Source: Pseudomonadota bacterium (GTDB taxonomy: Bacteria > Pseudomonadota > Gammaproteobacteria > Burkholderiales > Burkholderiaceae_D). Taken from it: a stretch of 7,783 nt of DNA. Below are positions 1-7,783 of this stretch, in pieces. The stretch is from assembly GCA_018241865.1 (NCBI GenBank), contig JAFECY010000162.1:1-7783 (forward strand). Direction: 5' to 3'. Each line of letters begins with the position of its first letter. Position 1 is the first letter of the stretch. Below the pieces are notes generated by a model. That model was not told the DNA's origin. It searched no databases and saw nothing but the letters and a program-made list of their open reading frames with translations. Both the position numbers and the translations under genes were made by a program.

Positions 1-1447
<1,447 letters not shown>

Positions 1448-4400
1448 TTAATCCCGTTCGAGATCGATATCGATACCGAGCGAGCGGATTTCCTTCACCA
1501 ACACGTTGAAGGATTCCGGCATGCCGGCGTCGATCACGTGATCGCCCTTGACCAAGTTTTCGTACACCTTGGTCCGGCCATTCACGTCGTCCGACTTCAC
1601 GGTCAGCATCTCTTGCAACACGTAAGATGCGCCGTAAGCTTCCAGCGCCCACACTTCCATCTCGCCGAAACGCTGACCACCAAACTGCGCCTTGCCGCCC
1701 AGCGGCTGCTGAGTCACCAGCGAGTACGGGCCAGTGGAACGAGCATGCATCTTGTCATCGACCAAATGGTGCAACTTCAGGAAGTGCATATAGCCAACCG
1801 TGACCGAGCGTTCGAATGCTTCGCCGGTGCGGCCGTCGTACATGGTGACCTGGTTCTTCGACGGCGTCATACCAAGATGCTGCGCGATCTGGTCTGGATA
1901 AGCCAAATCGAGCATGCGACGAATTTCATCTTCATGCGCACCATCGAACACCGGGGTGGCGAACGGCACGCCGCTCTTCAGGTTGGATGCCAGTTCCAGC
2001 ACCTCGTCGTCGCTGAACTTGTCCAGCTCTTCGGTCTTGCCCGATTCGTTGTAAATAGTTTTCAAGAATTTGCGCAGTTCGGTCGCTTTTGCTTGCGCCT
2101 TCAGCATTTCACCGATACGCAGACCGAGGCCCTTCGCCGCCCAACCCAAGTGCACTTCCAACACCTGACCGACGTTCATACGCGACGGCACGCCCAGCGG
2201 GTTCAGCACGATGTCGGCCGGGGTGCCGTCCGCCATGTAAGGCATGTCTTCCACCGGCAGAATGCGCGAGACCACGCCCTTGTTACCGTGACGGCCGGCC
2301 ATCTTGTCGCCCGGTTGCAGGCGGCGCTTGACGGCCAGATAGACCTTGACCATTTTCTGCACGCCCGGCGGCAATTCGTCGCCTTGCGTGAGCTTCTTGC
2401 GCTTCTCTTCAAAAGCCAGATCGAACTGGTGGCGCTTCTCGGAAATCGATTCCTTGATTGCTTCCAGCGCGGCGGCGGCATCGTCGTCGGACGGACGGAT
2501 GTCGAACCAATGGTACTTATCCAAATCGGATAAGTAATCCTTGGTGATCTTGCTGCCCTTGGCCAATTTTTTCGGACCACCGTTGACGACCTTACCGATC
2601 AGCATTTTTTCCAAACGCTGGAAAGCATCGCCTTCCACGATACGCAACTGGTCATTTAGGTCGAGGCGATAGCGCTTCAGTTCATCGTCGATGATTTGCT
2701 GGGCACGCTTGTCGCGCTGGATGCCTTCGCGGGTGAACACTTGCACGTCGATGACGGTACCGACCATGCCGGACGGCACGCGCAACGAGGTGTCTTTTAC
2801 GTCGGAGGCTTTTTCACCGAAGATCGCGCGCAGCAGTTTTTCTTCTGGTGTGAGTTGAGTTTCGCCTTTCGGCGTGACTTTACCAACCAGCGTGTCGCCA
2901 GCCTCGACTTCAGCGCCGATATACACGATGCCGGATTCATCCAGACGCGCCAACTGGTTTTCCGCCAAATTGGAAATATCGCGGGTGATTTCTTCCGCAC
3001 CCAGCTTGGTATCGCGTGCAACAACCGACAATTCTTCGATGTGGATCGAGGTGTAACGATCGTCGGCCACGACTTTTTCGGAGATCAGGATCGAGTCTTC
3101 AAAGTTGTAGCCGTTCCACGGCATGAAGGCCACCAGCATGTTCTGGCCGAGCGCCAGTTCGCCGAGGTCAGTCGATGCGCCGTCGGCGATGACGTCGCCA
3201 CGCGCAACGCGATCGCCCACTTTGACGATCGGACGCTGGTTGATGTTGGTGTTCTGGTTGGAACGGGTGTACTTGATCAAGTTGTAGATATCGACACCGA
3301 CCTCACCGGCAGCGGCCTCGTCGTCGTTGACGCGAATCACCACACGGCCGGCGTCGATGTAATCGACCACACCACCGCGCAAGGCTTGCACAGTCGTCCC
3401 CGAATCCACTGCGACGGTACGCTCGATACCGGTACCGACCAGCGCCTTCTCCGGGCGCAAACAAGGAACGGCCTGACGCTGCATGTTGGCGCCCATCAAA
3501 GCACGGTTCGCATCGTCGTGCTCAAGGAAGGGAATCAACGATGCCGCAACCGACACCACCTGCCCCGGCGCTACGTCCATGTATTGCACGCGCTCCGGCG
3601 ACACCAGTATCGTTTCGCCAGCCTCACGCGCCGACACCAGCTCATCGGACAATTCGCCGCTCTTACCGATGGTCGCGTTCGCCTGAGCGATGATGTAGCG
3701 ACCTTCTTCGATCGCCGACAGGTAATCAATTTGATTGGTCACCTTGTTGTTGACCACTTTGCGGTACGGCGTTTCGAGGAAGCCGTATTCGTTCAAACGC
3801 GCATACAGCGCCAACGAATTAATTAGACCGATGTTCGGGCCTTCCGGCGTTTCGATCGGACAGACGCGACCGTAGTGAGTCGGGTGCACGTCGCGCACCT
3901 CAAAGCCAGCGCGCTCACGAGTCAAACCGCCCGGACCGAGCGCCGAGACGCGGCGCTTGTGGGTGATTTCCGACAGCGGATTGGTCTGGTCCATGAACTG
4001 CGACAGTTGCGAAGAACCGAAGAATTCGCGGATCGCCGCCGAGATTGGCTTGGAGTTAATCAGATCGTGCGGCATCAAGTTGTCGGCTTCGGCTTGACCG
4101 AGGCGCTCCTTGACAGCGCGCTCGACACGTACCAAACCGGCGCGGAACTGGTTTTCCGCCAGCTCGCCGACGCAGCGCACGCGACGATTGCCGAGGTGAT
4201 CGATATCATCGACTTCACCACGACCGTTGCGCAACTCGACCAAAATCTTGATGACCGACAGCACGTCTTCGTTCGACAAAGTCATCGCGCCGGTCAATTC
4301 ATCGCGACCGATGCGGCGGTTGAACTTCATGCGACCAACAGCCGACAAATCGTAGCGGTCTTCGCTGTAGAACAAACCGTTGAACAAGGCTTCGACCGAA

Positions 4401-5554
4401 TCTTCCGTCGGCGGCTCGCCGGGGCGCATCATGCGGTAGATCGCCACGCGCGCGGCCATCTGGTCGGCGGTGTCGTCGGTACGCAAGGTTTGCGAAATAT
4501 ATGCGCCCTGATCGAGGTCGTTGGTGTACAGAGTTTGAATCTGCGCCACGTTGGCGTCGCGCAGACGGCCGAGCAATTCTTCGGTCAACTCGTCATTGGC
4601 GTTGGCCAGCACTTCGCCGGTGTCGCCATCGACGATGTTCTTGGCCAGTACGCGACCGACCAGATAATCTTCCGGCACCGAAATATGCTTGATGCCGGCA
4701 GTTTCGATCTCGCGCACATGCTTGGCATTGATGCGCTTGTCCTTGGCGACGATGACCTTACCTGATTTGTCGGCGATGTCGAAACGCGCCACTTCGCCGC
4801 GCAGGCGTTCGGCAACGAATTCCATTTCCGCGCCTTCCGAGCGCAGAGTGAAATTATCGAACACGAAGAAGTTGGCCAGTATCTGTTCCGGCGTCATGCC
4901 GATGGCTTTCAGCAGGATCGTCACCGGCATCTTGCGGCGACGATCGACGCGGAAGAACAGGATGTCTTTCGGGTCGAATTCAAAATCCAGCCAGGAACCG
5001 CGGTAAGGAATGATGCGCGCCGAGAACAACAGCTTGCCGGAGGAATGGGTCTTGCCACGGTCATGCTCGAAGAACACGCCGGGTGAACGGTGCAACTGCG
5101 AGACGATCACGCGCTCGGTGCCGTTGATGACGAAAGAGCCGGTAGTCGTCATGAGCGGCAGTTCGCCCATATAGACTTCCTGCTCTTTCATTTCCTTGAC
5201 GACCGGCTTGGTCGGCGATTCCTTGTCGAGAATCACCAGACGCACCTTGGCGCGCAGCGGCGACGCAAAGGTCAAACCGCGCTGCTGGCATTCCTTGACG
5301 TCGAAAGGCGGGTCGCCCAACACGTAAGACAGGAATTCGAGGCGCGCAAAACCATTGTGCGACACGATCGGGAAAATCGAGGTGAAGGCAGATTGCAAAC
5401 CCTCGTTCTTGCGTTGCGACGGGATTTTGTCGGCTTGCAAGAAACTCAGGTAAGACTCGAGCTGGGTCGCAAGAAGGAACGGAACGTTGTGGACGTTGGC
5501 GCGTTTCGCGAATGACTTACGAATACGCTTCTTCTCAGTAAATGAGTAGTGCAT
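1448..5554 (-). CDS. rpoB: DNA-directed RNA polymerase subunit beta
   Basis: Beta forms one pincer of RNA polymerase and contributes to the active site and the RNA exit path. The gene encodes 1368 aa, the length I recall for Burkholderiales RpoB, and is intact. The rifampicin-pocket cluster ([18 protein letters not shown]) is wild type: D522, H532 and S537 correspond to E. coli D516, H526 and S531. The [12 protein letters not shown] motif carries K1084 and K1092, the counterparts of the active-site lysines K1065 and K1073. The C-terminal block ([24 protein letters not shown]) is conserved. I start at the ATG at 5554 because it gives the family N-terminus [10 protein letters not shown] and has an SD sequence five bases upstream. 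An in-frame ATG at 5623 would add 23 unrelated residues and has no such site. The stop is TAA at 1450-1448. It lies between rplL and rpoC. Confidence 0.99.
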   Translation of the reverse strand: MHYSFTEKKRIRKSFAKRANVHNVPFLLATQLESYLSFLQADKIPSQRKNEGLQSAFTSIFPIVSHNGFARLEFLSYVLGDPPFDVKECQQRGLTFASPLRAKVRLVILDKESPTKPVVKEMKEQEVYMGELPLMTTTGSFVINGTERVIVSQLHRSPGVFFEHDRGKTHSSGKLLFSARIIPYRGSWLDFEFDPKDILFFRVDRRRKMPVTILLKAIGMTPEQILANFFVFDNFTLRSEGAEMEFVAERLRGEVARFDIADKSGKVIVAKDKRINAKHVREIETAGIKHISVPEDYLVGRVLAKNIVDGDTGEVLANANDELTEELLGRLRDANVAQIQTLYTNDLDQGAYISQTLRTDDTADQMAARVAIYRMMRPGEPPTEDSVEALFNGLFYSEDRYDLSAVGRMKFNRRIGRDELTGAMTLSNEDVLSVIKILVELRNGRGEVDDIDHLGNRRVRCVGELAENQFRAGLVRVERAVKERLGQAEADNLMPHDLINSKPISAAIREFFGSSQLSQFMDQTNPLSEITHKRRVSALGPGGLTRERAGFEVRDVHPTHYGRVCPIETPEGPNIGLINSLALYARLNEYGFLETPYRKVVNNKVTNQIDYLSAIEEGRYIIAQANATIGKSGELSDELVSAREAGETILVSPERVQYMDVAPGQVVSVAASLIPFLEHDDANRALMGANMQRQAVPCLRPEKALVGTGIERTVAVDSGTTVQALRGGVVDYIDAGRVVIRVNDDEAAAGEVGVDIYNLIKYTRSNQNTNINQRPIVKVGDRVARGDVIADGASTDLGELALGQNMLVAFMPWNGYNFEDSILISEKVVADDRYTSIHIEELSVVARDTKLGAEEITRDISNLAENQLARLDESGIVYIGAEVEAGDTLVGKVTPKGETQLTPEEKLLRAIFGEKASDVKDTSLRVPSGMVGTVIDVQVFTREGIQRDKRAQQIIDDELKRYRLDLNDQLRIVEGDAFQRLEKMLIGKVVNGGPKKLAKGSKITKDYLSDLDKYHWFDIRPSDDDAAAALEAIKESISEKRHQFDLAFEEKRKKLTQGDELPPGVQKMVKVYLAVKRRLQPGDKMAGRHGNKGVVSRILPVEDMPYMADGTPADIVLNPLGVPSRMNVGQVLEVHLGWAAKGLGLRIGEMLKAQAKATELRKFLKTIYNESGKTEELDKFSDDEVLELASNLKSGVPFATPVFDGAHEDEIRRMLDLAYPDQIAQHLGMTPSKNQVTMYDGRTGEAFERSVTVGYMHFLKLHHLVDDKMHARSTGPYSLVTQQPLGGKAQFGGQRFGEMEVWALEAYGASYVLQEMLTVKSDDVNGRTKVYENLVKGDHVIDAGMPESFNVLVKEIRSLGIDIDLERD

Positions 5555-5559
5555 GGACA

Positions 5560-5563
5560 CTCC
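5560..5563 (-). promoter_or_regulatory. rpoB ribosome binding site
   Basis: GGAG (within CGGAGTG on the minus strand) lies five bases upstream of the ATG at 5554. It decides for this start over the in-frame ATG at 5623. The rpoC start has the same GGAGTG sequence, with a slightly longer spacing. Confidence 0.8.
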
Positions 5564-5604
5564 GTGCGTGACAGGAAGGATGGAGAATTCAGGATTCGCC
5601 CGCT

Positions 5605-5625
5605 CGATGCAGAACACCTGCATCG
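5605..5625 (-). promoter_or_regulatory. Stem-loop in the rpoB leader
   Basis: A perfect 8-bp inverted repeat (CGATGCAG / CTGCATCG) with a 5-base loop lies about 50 bases upstream of the rpoB start. It overlaps the spurious upstream ATG at 5623-5621, which would be paired in the stem. No T-run follows it on the minus strand, so it is not an intrinsic terminator. It may affect mRNA stability, processing or rpoB translation. The structure is seen; the role is inferred. Confidence 0.5.
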
Positions 5626-5795
5626 CCTGCGAAACCTCAAGCCTCGGCCGACTAATTTTTTACACTGCTCCGGCAGATACGATATGCACCTTGCAGCACA
5701 TATCACCCACACCAGATTCAGAAAACGACAAAGGAGCCAAAGCCGAACCCTCTTTTGGAAGGTCTCGCACTTTGACTCCGGCGCTACGCAATCTT

Positions 5796-5816
5796 TTTGC
5801 CAAGCGCCTTGGCAAA
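5796..5816 (-). promoter_or_regulatory. Stem-loop just after rplL (processing site or attenuator candidate)
   Basis: A perfect 9-bp inverted repeat (TTTGCCAAG / CTTGGCAAA) with a 3-base loop begins six bases after the rplL stop codon. On the transcribed strand it is followed by A-rich sequence, not by a T-run, so a standard intrinsic terminator is unlikely. Its position suits 3' end protection of the rplJL message or an endonuclease site. The role is inferred. Confidence 0.55.
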
Positions 5817-5822
5817 CTGGAA

Positions 5823-6203
5823 TTACTTGAGGTCGGCCTTCGCGCCGGCTTCTTCCAGTTTCTTCTTAGCGGCTTCAGCATCAGCTTTGGCCAAGCCTTC
5901 TTTCACAGGCTTCGGTGCACCGTCAACCAAATCCTTGGCTTCTTTCAAGCCCAGACCGGTGATTTCGCGCACTGCCTTGATGACGCCAACCTTGTTAGCG
6001 CCCACTTCGGACAGAACAACCGTAAATTCGGTTTGCTCTTCAGCAGCAGCGGCACCGCCACCACCCGCACCAGCAGGACCAGCCACTGCCATTGCCGCAG
6101 CGGACACGCCGAATTTCTCTTCGAATGCCTTGACCAAGTCATGCAATTCCATGACGGACAGCGCACCTACGGCTTCCAGAATGTCTTCTTTGCTAATTGC
6201 CAT
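5823..6203 (-). CDS. rplL: 50S ribosomal protein L7/L12
   Basis: L7/L12 is the multi-copy stalk protein that binds L10 as dimers and stimulates the GTPases EF-Tu, EF-G, IF2 and RF3. The 126-aa product has the full family layout. The N-terminal dimerisation domain spans about residues 1-34, followed by an Ala/Gly-rich hinge (about 35-56, including a GAGGGGAAAA run). The C-terminal factor-binding domain carries the conserved [23 protein letters not shown] helix-turn-helix (71-93). The ATG at 6203 has AGGAG at 6210-6214, six bases upstream, and the stop is TAA at 5825-5823. It lies 66 bases after rplJ, almost certainly on the same transcript, and before the long rpoB leader. No anomalies are seen. 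Confidence 0.99.
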   Translation of the reverse strand: MAISKEDILEAVGALSVMELHDLVKAFEEKFGVSAAAMAVAGPAGAGGGGAAAAEEQTEFTVVLSEVGANKVGVIKAVREITGLGLKEAKDLVDGAPKPVKEGLAKADAEAAKKKLEEAGAKADLK

Positions 6204-6269
6204 TTGAAACTCCTACTAAATTGATTTATTGATTACATCCATTCGGTACACATGAGAAGAGAAGCGCAA

Positions 6270-6767
6270 TTACGCAGCTTCCGCTTCTTTCTTGGCAGCC
6301 AAAGCTGCCAGACCACGCGCAAATGCCGAAACCGGGGCTTGCATGATGCCGGCCAATTGGGCCAACAGCACTTCACGGCTCGGAATATTGGCCAACGCGG
6401 CAACACCGGCTTTATCCAGTGATTTGCCTGCGTAGTTGCCTGCACGGATAACCAGTTTGTCGTTGGTTTTGGAAAAGTCGGAAACGACTTTTGCCGCTGC
6501 AACGGCATCCTCGGAGATCGAATAGATCAACGGGCCGGTCATCTCGGAGGCGAGGCCGGAAAACGTCGTTCCCTCAACAGCGCGACGAGCCAACGTGTTT
6601 TTCAACACGCGCAGGTATACGCCTTGGGAACGCGCCTTGGCGCGCAGTTCTGTCATGTGACCAACCTGGATGCCACGATATTCGGCCACGACGATAGTCT
6701 GCGCTGCAGCTACTTTTGCGGAGACTTCGGCGACGACGGCCTTTTTGTCACTCAGATTGAGACTCAA
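6270..6767 (-). CDS. rplJ: 50S ribosomal protein L10
   Basis: L10 anchors the L7/L12 dimers to the large subunit at the base of the stalk. In E. coli and other bacteria it also represses its own operon by binding the mRNA leader. I choose the TTG at 6767 because it gives a 165-aa protein, the same length as E. coli L10, with the N-terminus [15 protein letters not shown] expected of betaproteobacteria. It also has a strong GGAGG six bases upstream. The frame stays open upstream for 54 more codons to a GTG at 6929, but that part reads through the leader and repeats and is unlike L10. Conserved parts are AEYRGI (28-33), [16 protein letters not shown] (52-67), MTGPLIY (76-82), and the C-terminal Ala-rich helix (about 130-165) that binds L7/L12. 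The stop is TAA at 6272-6270. Confidence 0.97.
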   Translation of the reverse strand: MSLNLSDKKAVVAEVSAKVAAAQTIVVAEYRGIQVGHMTELRAKARSQGVYLRVLKNTLARRAVEGTTFSGLASEMTGPLIYSISEDAVAAAKVVSDFSKTNDKLVIRAGNYAGKSLDKAGVAALANIPSREVLLAQLAGIMQAPVSAFARGLAALAAKKEAEAA

Positions 6768-6773
6768 GATCAA

Positions 6774-6778
6774 CCTCC
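6774..6778 (-). promoter_or_regulatory. rplJ ribosome binding site
   Basis: GGAGG on the minus strand, six bases before the TTG start at 6767. It decides for the rare TTG codon over in-frame GTG (6929) and ATG (6917), neither of which has a comparable site. Its strength may compensate for the weak initiation codon. Confidence 0.85.
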
Positions 6779-6806
6779 AAAAATAATGCTCAGAAATGTT
6801 AGATTT

Positions 6807-6827
6807 AGTTGGGGACAGAGTACCGCT
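6807..6827 (-). repeat. Half copy (A) of the palindromic repeat, before rplJ
   Basis: These 21 bases match the left portion of copy C at 20 of 21 positions and copy B at 19 of 21. On the minus strand they read AGCGGTACTCTGTCC plus CCAACT. The complementary arm (ACTCTGTCC on plus) is absent next to it, so copy A is a half palindrome. It lies about 30 bases upstream of the rplJ ribosome binding site. Confidence 0.75.
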
Positions 6828-6834
6828 CACCTTT

Positions 6835-6880
6835 ATCAGTTGTGGACAGAGTAGCGCTTCGCTTAACTCTGTCCCGCAAT
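6835..6880 (-). repeat. Palindromic repeat copy B
   Basis: A 46-base unit, 42 of 46 identical to copy C at 7097-7142. It has a 9-bp inverted repeat: GGACAGAGT at 6844-6852 pairs with ACTCTGTCC at 6866-6874. The intervening bases can add a further AGCG/CGCT stem. It lies between the presumed L10 leader and copy A, inside the likely 5' untranslated region of rplJ. The short size, palindromic form and multiple copies suggest a dispersed REP- or MITE-like family; copy number elsewhere is unknown. Confidence 0.75.
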
Positions 6881-6899
6881 GAGCAAACCTCTTTCCCCA

Positions 6900-7010
6900 A
6901 TCAACAATTCCTTGCATCGGTTCGAACACGGCGTCCGAAGTTAGGAGTTTCGGCTGGCAGACCAGCTTAGAGACTACAAAACTTGTTCGGGTTCGCCATC
7001 TGCGTTGGGT
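6900..7010 (-). ncRNA. Candidate ribosomal protein L10 leader (autoregulatory mRNA element)
   Basis: In many bacteria L10, with L7/L12, binds a structured leader upstream of rplJ and represses translation. Here a 6-bp long-range helix (CGAACA at 6989-6984 with TGTTCG at 6928-6923, minus strand) encloses two adjacent hairpins. One is 6966-6953 (GCTGG/CCAGC, 4-base loop) and the other is 6953-6935 (CCGAA/TTCGG, 9-base loop); they share base 6953. This multi-helix layout upstream of rplJ fits an L10 leader. I could not run a covariance search, so the exact limits and the assignment are inferred from position and pairing. The element ends about 130 bases before the rplJ start because the repeats A and B lie in between. 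Confidence 0.5.
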
Positions 7011-7096
7011 CTGGCCGGTTGCCCGGTCATTGTTTAACTTTGTGCTCGACTACTGCACGCCGCCCAACGGTCTTTGATCGCCCGGGTCGTCTCTTA

Positions 7097-7147
7097 ATCA
7101 GTTGAGGACAGAGTACCGCTTTGCTTCACTCTGTCCCGCAATCAACT
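7097..7147 (-). repeat. Palindromic repeat copy C (most complete copy)
   Basis: This copy forms a nested inverted repeat. The outer arms are AGTTGA (7100-7105) and TCAACT (7142-7147), and the inner arms are GGACAGAGT (7106-7114) and ACTCTGTCC (7128-7136). A 5-base bulge, CGCAA, lies on one side. The first 46 bases (7097-7142) align to copy B with four mismatches at a constant offset of 262 bases. It lies between rplA and the presumed rplJ promoter/leader. No T-run follows it on the minus strand, so it is more likely a mobile-type palindrome than a terminator. Confidence 0.75.
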
Positions 7148-7173
7148 AGGATTCAACCCGGCCCAAAGATGCG

Positions 7174-7199
7174 CCTTGCGTTGATACATCAACGCAAGG
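7174..7199 (-). terminator. Strong stem-loop after rplA (weak terminator or 3' end processing site)
   Basis: A perfect 12-bp inverted repeat (CCTTGCGTTGAT / ATCAACGCAAGG) around a 2-base centre starts 10 bases after the rplA stop. In RNA the loop would open to at least four bases. Downstream on the minus strand comes CGCATCTTT, a poor U-tract. Full intrinsic termination is therefore doubtful, and partial read-through into rplJ or protection of the rplKA message 3' end is equally possible. The palindrome itself is certain. Confidence 0.5.
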
Positions 7200-7209
7200 A
7201 CTTGATTCT

Positions 7210-7783
7210 TTATGCTGCCAAGCTTGCCTGATCCACGCGCACACCTGCGCCCATGGTCGAAGAAATCGCCACTTTGCGCAGGTAGATACCTTTGCTGGTA
7301 GCCGGCTTGGCTTTATTCAATGCATCGATCAAGGCCAGCAGATTGGACTTGAGATCAGCGTCGGTAAAGGATTTGCGACCGATGGTGGCGTGAATGATGC
7401 CAGCCTTGTCGGTACGGTATTGCACTTGGCCAGCCTTGGCGTTCTTGACGGCAGTTGCCACGTCCGGGGTCACGGTACCGACTTTCGGGTTCGGCATCAA
7501 ACCGCGCGGGCCGAGGATCTGACCCAAGGTACCGACGATACGCATGGTGTCCGGCGAAGCGATGACGATGTCAAACGGCATGTCGCCCGCCTTGACGCGC
7601 TCGGCCAGATCTTCCATGCCGACCACGTCAGCACCGGCCGCTTTCGCCGCTTCGGCCTTGTCGCCGGAAGCGAACACGGCAACGCGCACGGTTTTGCCGG
7701 TACCGGCAGGCAGCACGACAGAACCACGAACAACTTGATCGGATTTCTTGGCATCGACGCCAAGCTGCACGGCAACGTCGATC
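7210..7783 (-). CDS. rplA: 50S ribosomal protein L1 (3' part, truncated by window edge)
   Basis: L1 forms the mobile stalk beside the ribosomal E site. In E. coli it also represses its own rplKA operon at the mRNA. The frame is open from the window edge to TAA at 7212-7210 and gives 190 codons. About 40 N-terminal residues of a roughly 231-aa protein are missing. The visible part includes [24 protein letters not shown], the [17 protein letters not shown] block, [21 protein letters not shown] and the C-terminal [17 protein letters not shown], all typical of bacterial L1. A GTG at 7770 is an internal valine (…DVAVQLGVD…), not a start. By cluster convention rplK should lie just beyond the right edge. 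Confidence 0.98.
   Translation of the reverse strand, partial: IDVAVQLGVDAKKSDQVVRGSVVLPAGTGKTVRVAVFASGDKAEAAKAAGADVVGMEDLAERVKAGDMPFDIVIASPDTMRIVGTLGQILGPRGLMPNPKVGTVTPDVATAVKNAKAGQVQYRTDKAGIIHATIGRKSFTDADLKSNLLALIDALNKAKPATSKGIYLRKVAISSTMGAGVRVDQASLAA

Larger units (their letters stand above)
5555..5822 (-). other. rplL-rpoB intergenic spacer (268 bases)
   Basis: No gene is supported here on either strand. In E. coli the equivalent spacer of about 320 bases carries an attenuator and an RNase III site that lower rpoBC expression relative to rplJL. This spacer is of similar size and holds two perfect stem-loops (5796-5816 and 5605-5625). It also holds a weaker one at 5681-5704: 9 bp when two G-U pairs are allowed in the minus-strand RNA. 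I do not see a hairpin with a clear T-run, nor a convincing promoter. An equivalent control function is plausible by position only. Confidence 0.6.
6768..7209 (-). other. rplA-rplJ intergenic spacer (442 bases)
   Basis: No gene is supported on either strand. From the rplA side the spacer holds a stem-loop (7174-7199), palindromic repeat C (7097-7147), a stretch of about 85 bases that should contain the rplJ promoter, the candidate L10 leader, repeats B and A, and the rplJ ribosome binding site. The region around 7030-7095 has an AT-rich patch on the minus strand (AAAGTTAAACAAT, 7042-7030), but I cannot place a convincing -35/-10 pair. Confidence 0.65.

Noticed and set aside
2696..4765. Plus-strand open frames of 376 and 296 codons
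   Set aside because: Both are antisense shadows of rpoB with low-complexity composition and no recognisable domain.
5555..5623. N-terminal extension of rpoB to an in-frame ATG at 5623
   Set aside because: The 23 extra residues are unlike any RpoB N-terminus. The upstream ATG lies in a hairpin stem, and the SD sequence serves the ATG at 5554.
7030..7075. Possible rplJ promoter around AAAGTTAAACAAT (minus strand)
   Set aside because: A promoter is expected here by analogy, but no -35 hexamer with 16-18 base spacing could be matched, so no promoter is called.
6807..7147. Repeats considered as a CRISPR array
   Set aside because: Only two and a half units, unequal spacing and no spacer-like regularity. 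The units are palindromic intergenic repeats, not CRISPR repeats.

Overview
The window is a stretch of the conserved bacterial ribosomal-protein / RNA-polymerase cluster, with every gene on the minus strand. Read in transcription order (right to left) it holds the 3' part of rplA (L1), then rplJ (L10), rplL (L7/L12), rpoB (RNA polymerase beta) and the 5' third of rpoC (beta'). The beta subunit is 1368 aa, begins [18 protein letters not shown] and matches recalled Burkholderia RpoB closely along its length. L1, L10 and L7/L12 also look betaproteobacterial. I infer Burkholderiales, most likely an Oxalobacteraceae-type genome. The genus is not resolved from sequence alone.

Layout. 7783-7210 is the rplA 3' part, with no start codon in the window. 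7209-6768 is a 442-base spacer with a strong stem-loop just after rplA, a palindromic repeat (copy C), a probable L10 autoregulatory leader, two more repeat copies (B complete, A half) and the rplJ ribosome binding site. 6767-6270 is rplJ with a TTG start. 6269-6204 is a short spacer, and 6203-5823 is rplL. 5822-5555 is a 268-base spacer with several stem-loops, and 5554-1448 is rpoB. 1447-1253 is a 195-base spacer with a REP-like palindrome next to the rpoB stop, and 1252-1 is the start of rpoC, cut by the window edge.

How the genes work together. L10 and L7/L12 form the ribosomal stalk that recruits translation factors. L1 forms the opposite stalk at the E site. Beta and beta' form the catalytic core of RNA polymerase. 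In well-studied proteobacteria the rplJL-rpoBC transcript is controlled by L10 binding its own leader and by partial termination and processing between rplL and rpoB. The stem-loops seen here sit where such controls would act.

I see no new multi-gene system. The coding content is ordinary core genome without frameshift or missing catalytic residue. What deserves attention is in the spacers: a palindromic repeat family around and inside the presumed rplJ leader, with two competing pairings close to the rplJ ribosome binding site, and a REP-like element with a GTAG head between rpoB and rpoC. On the plus strand I find only shadow reading frames.
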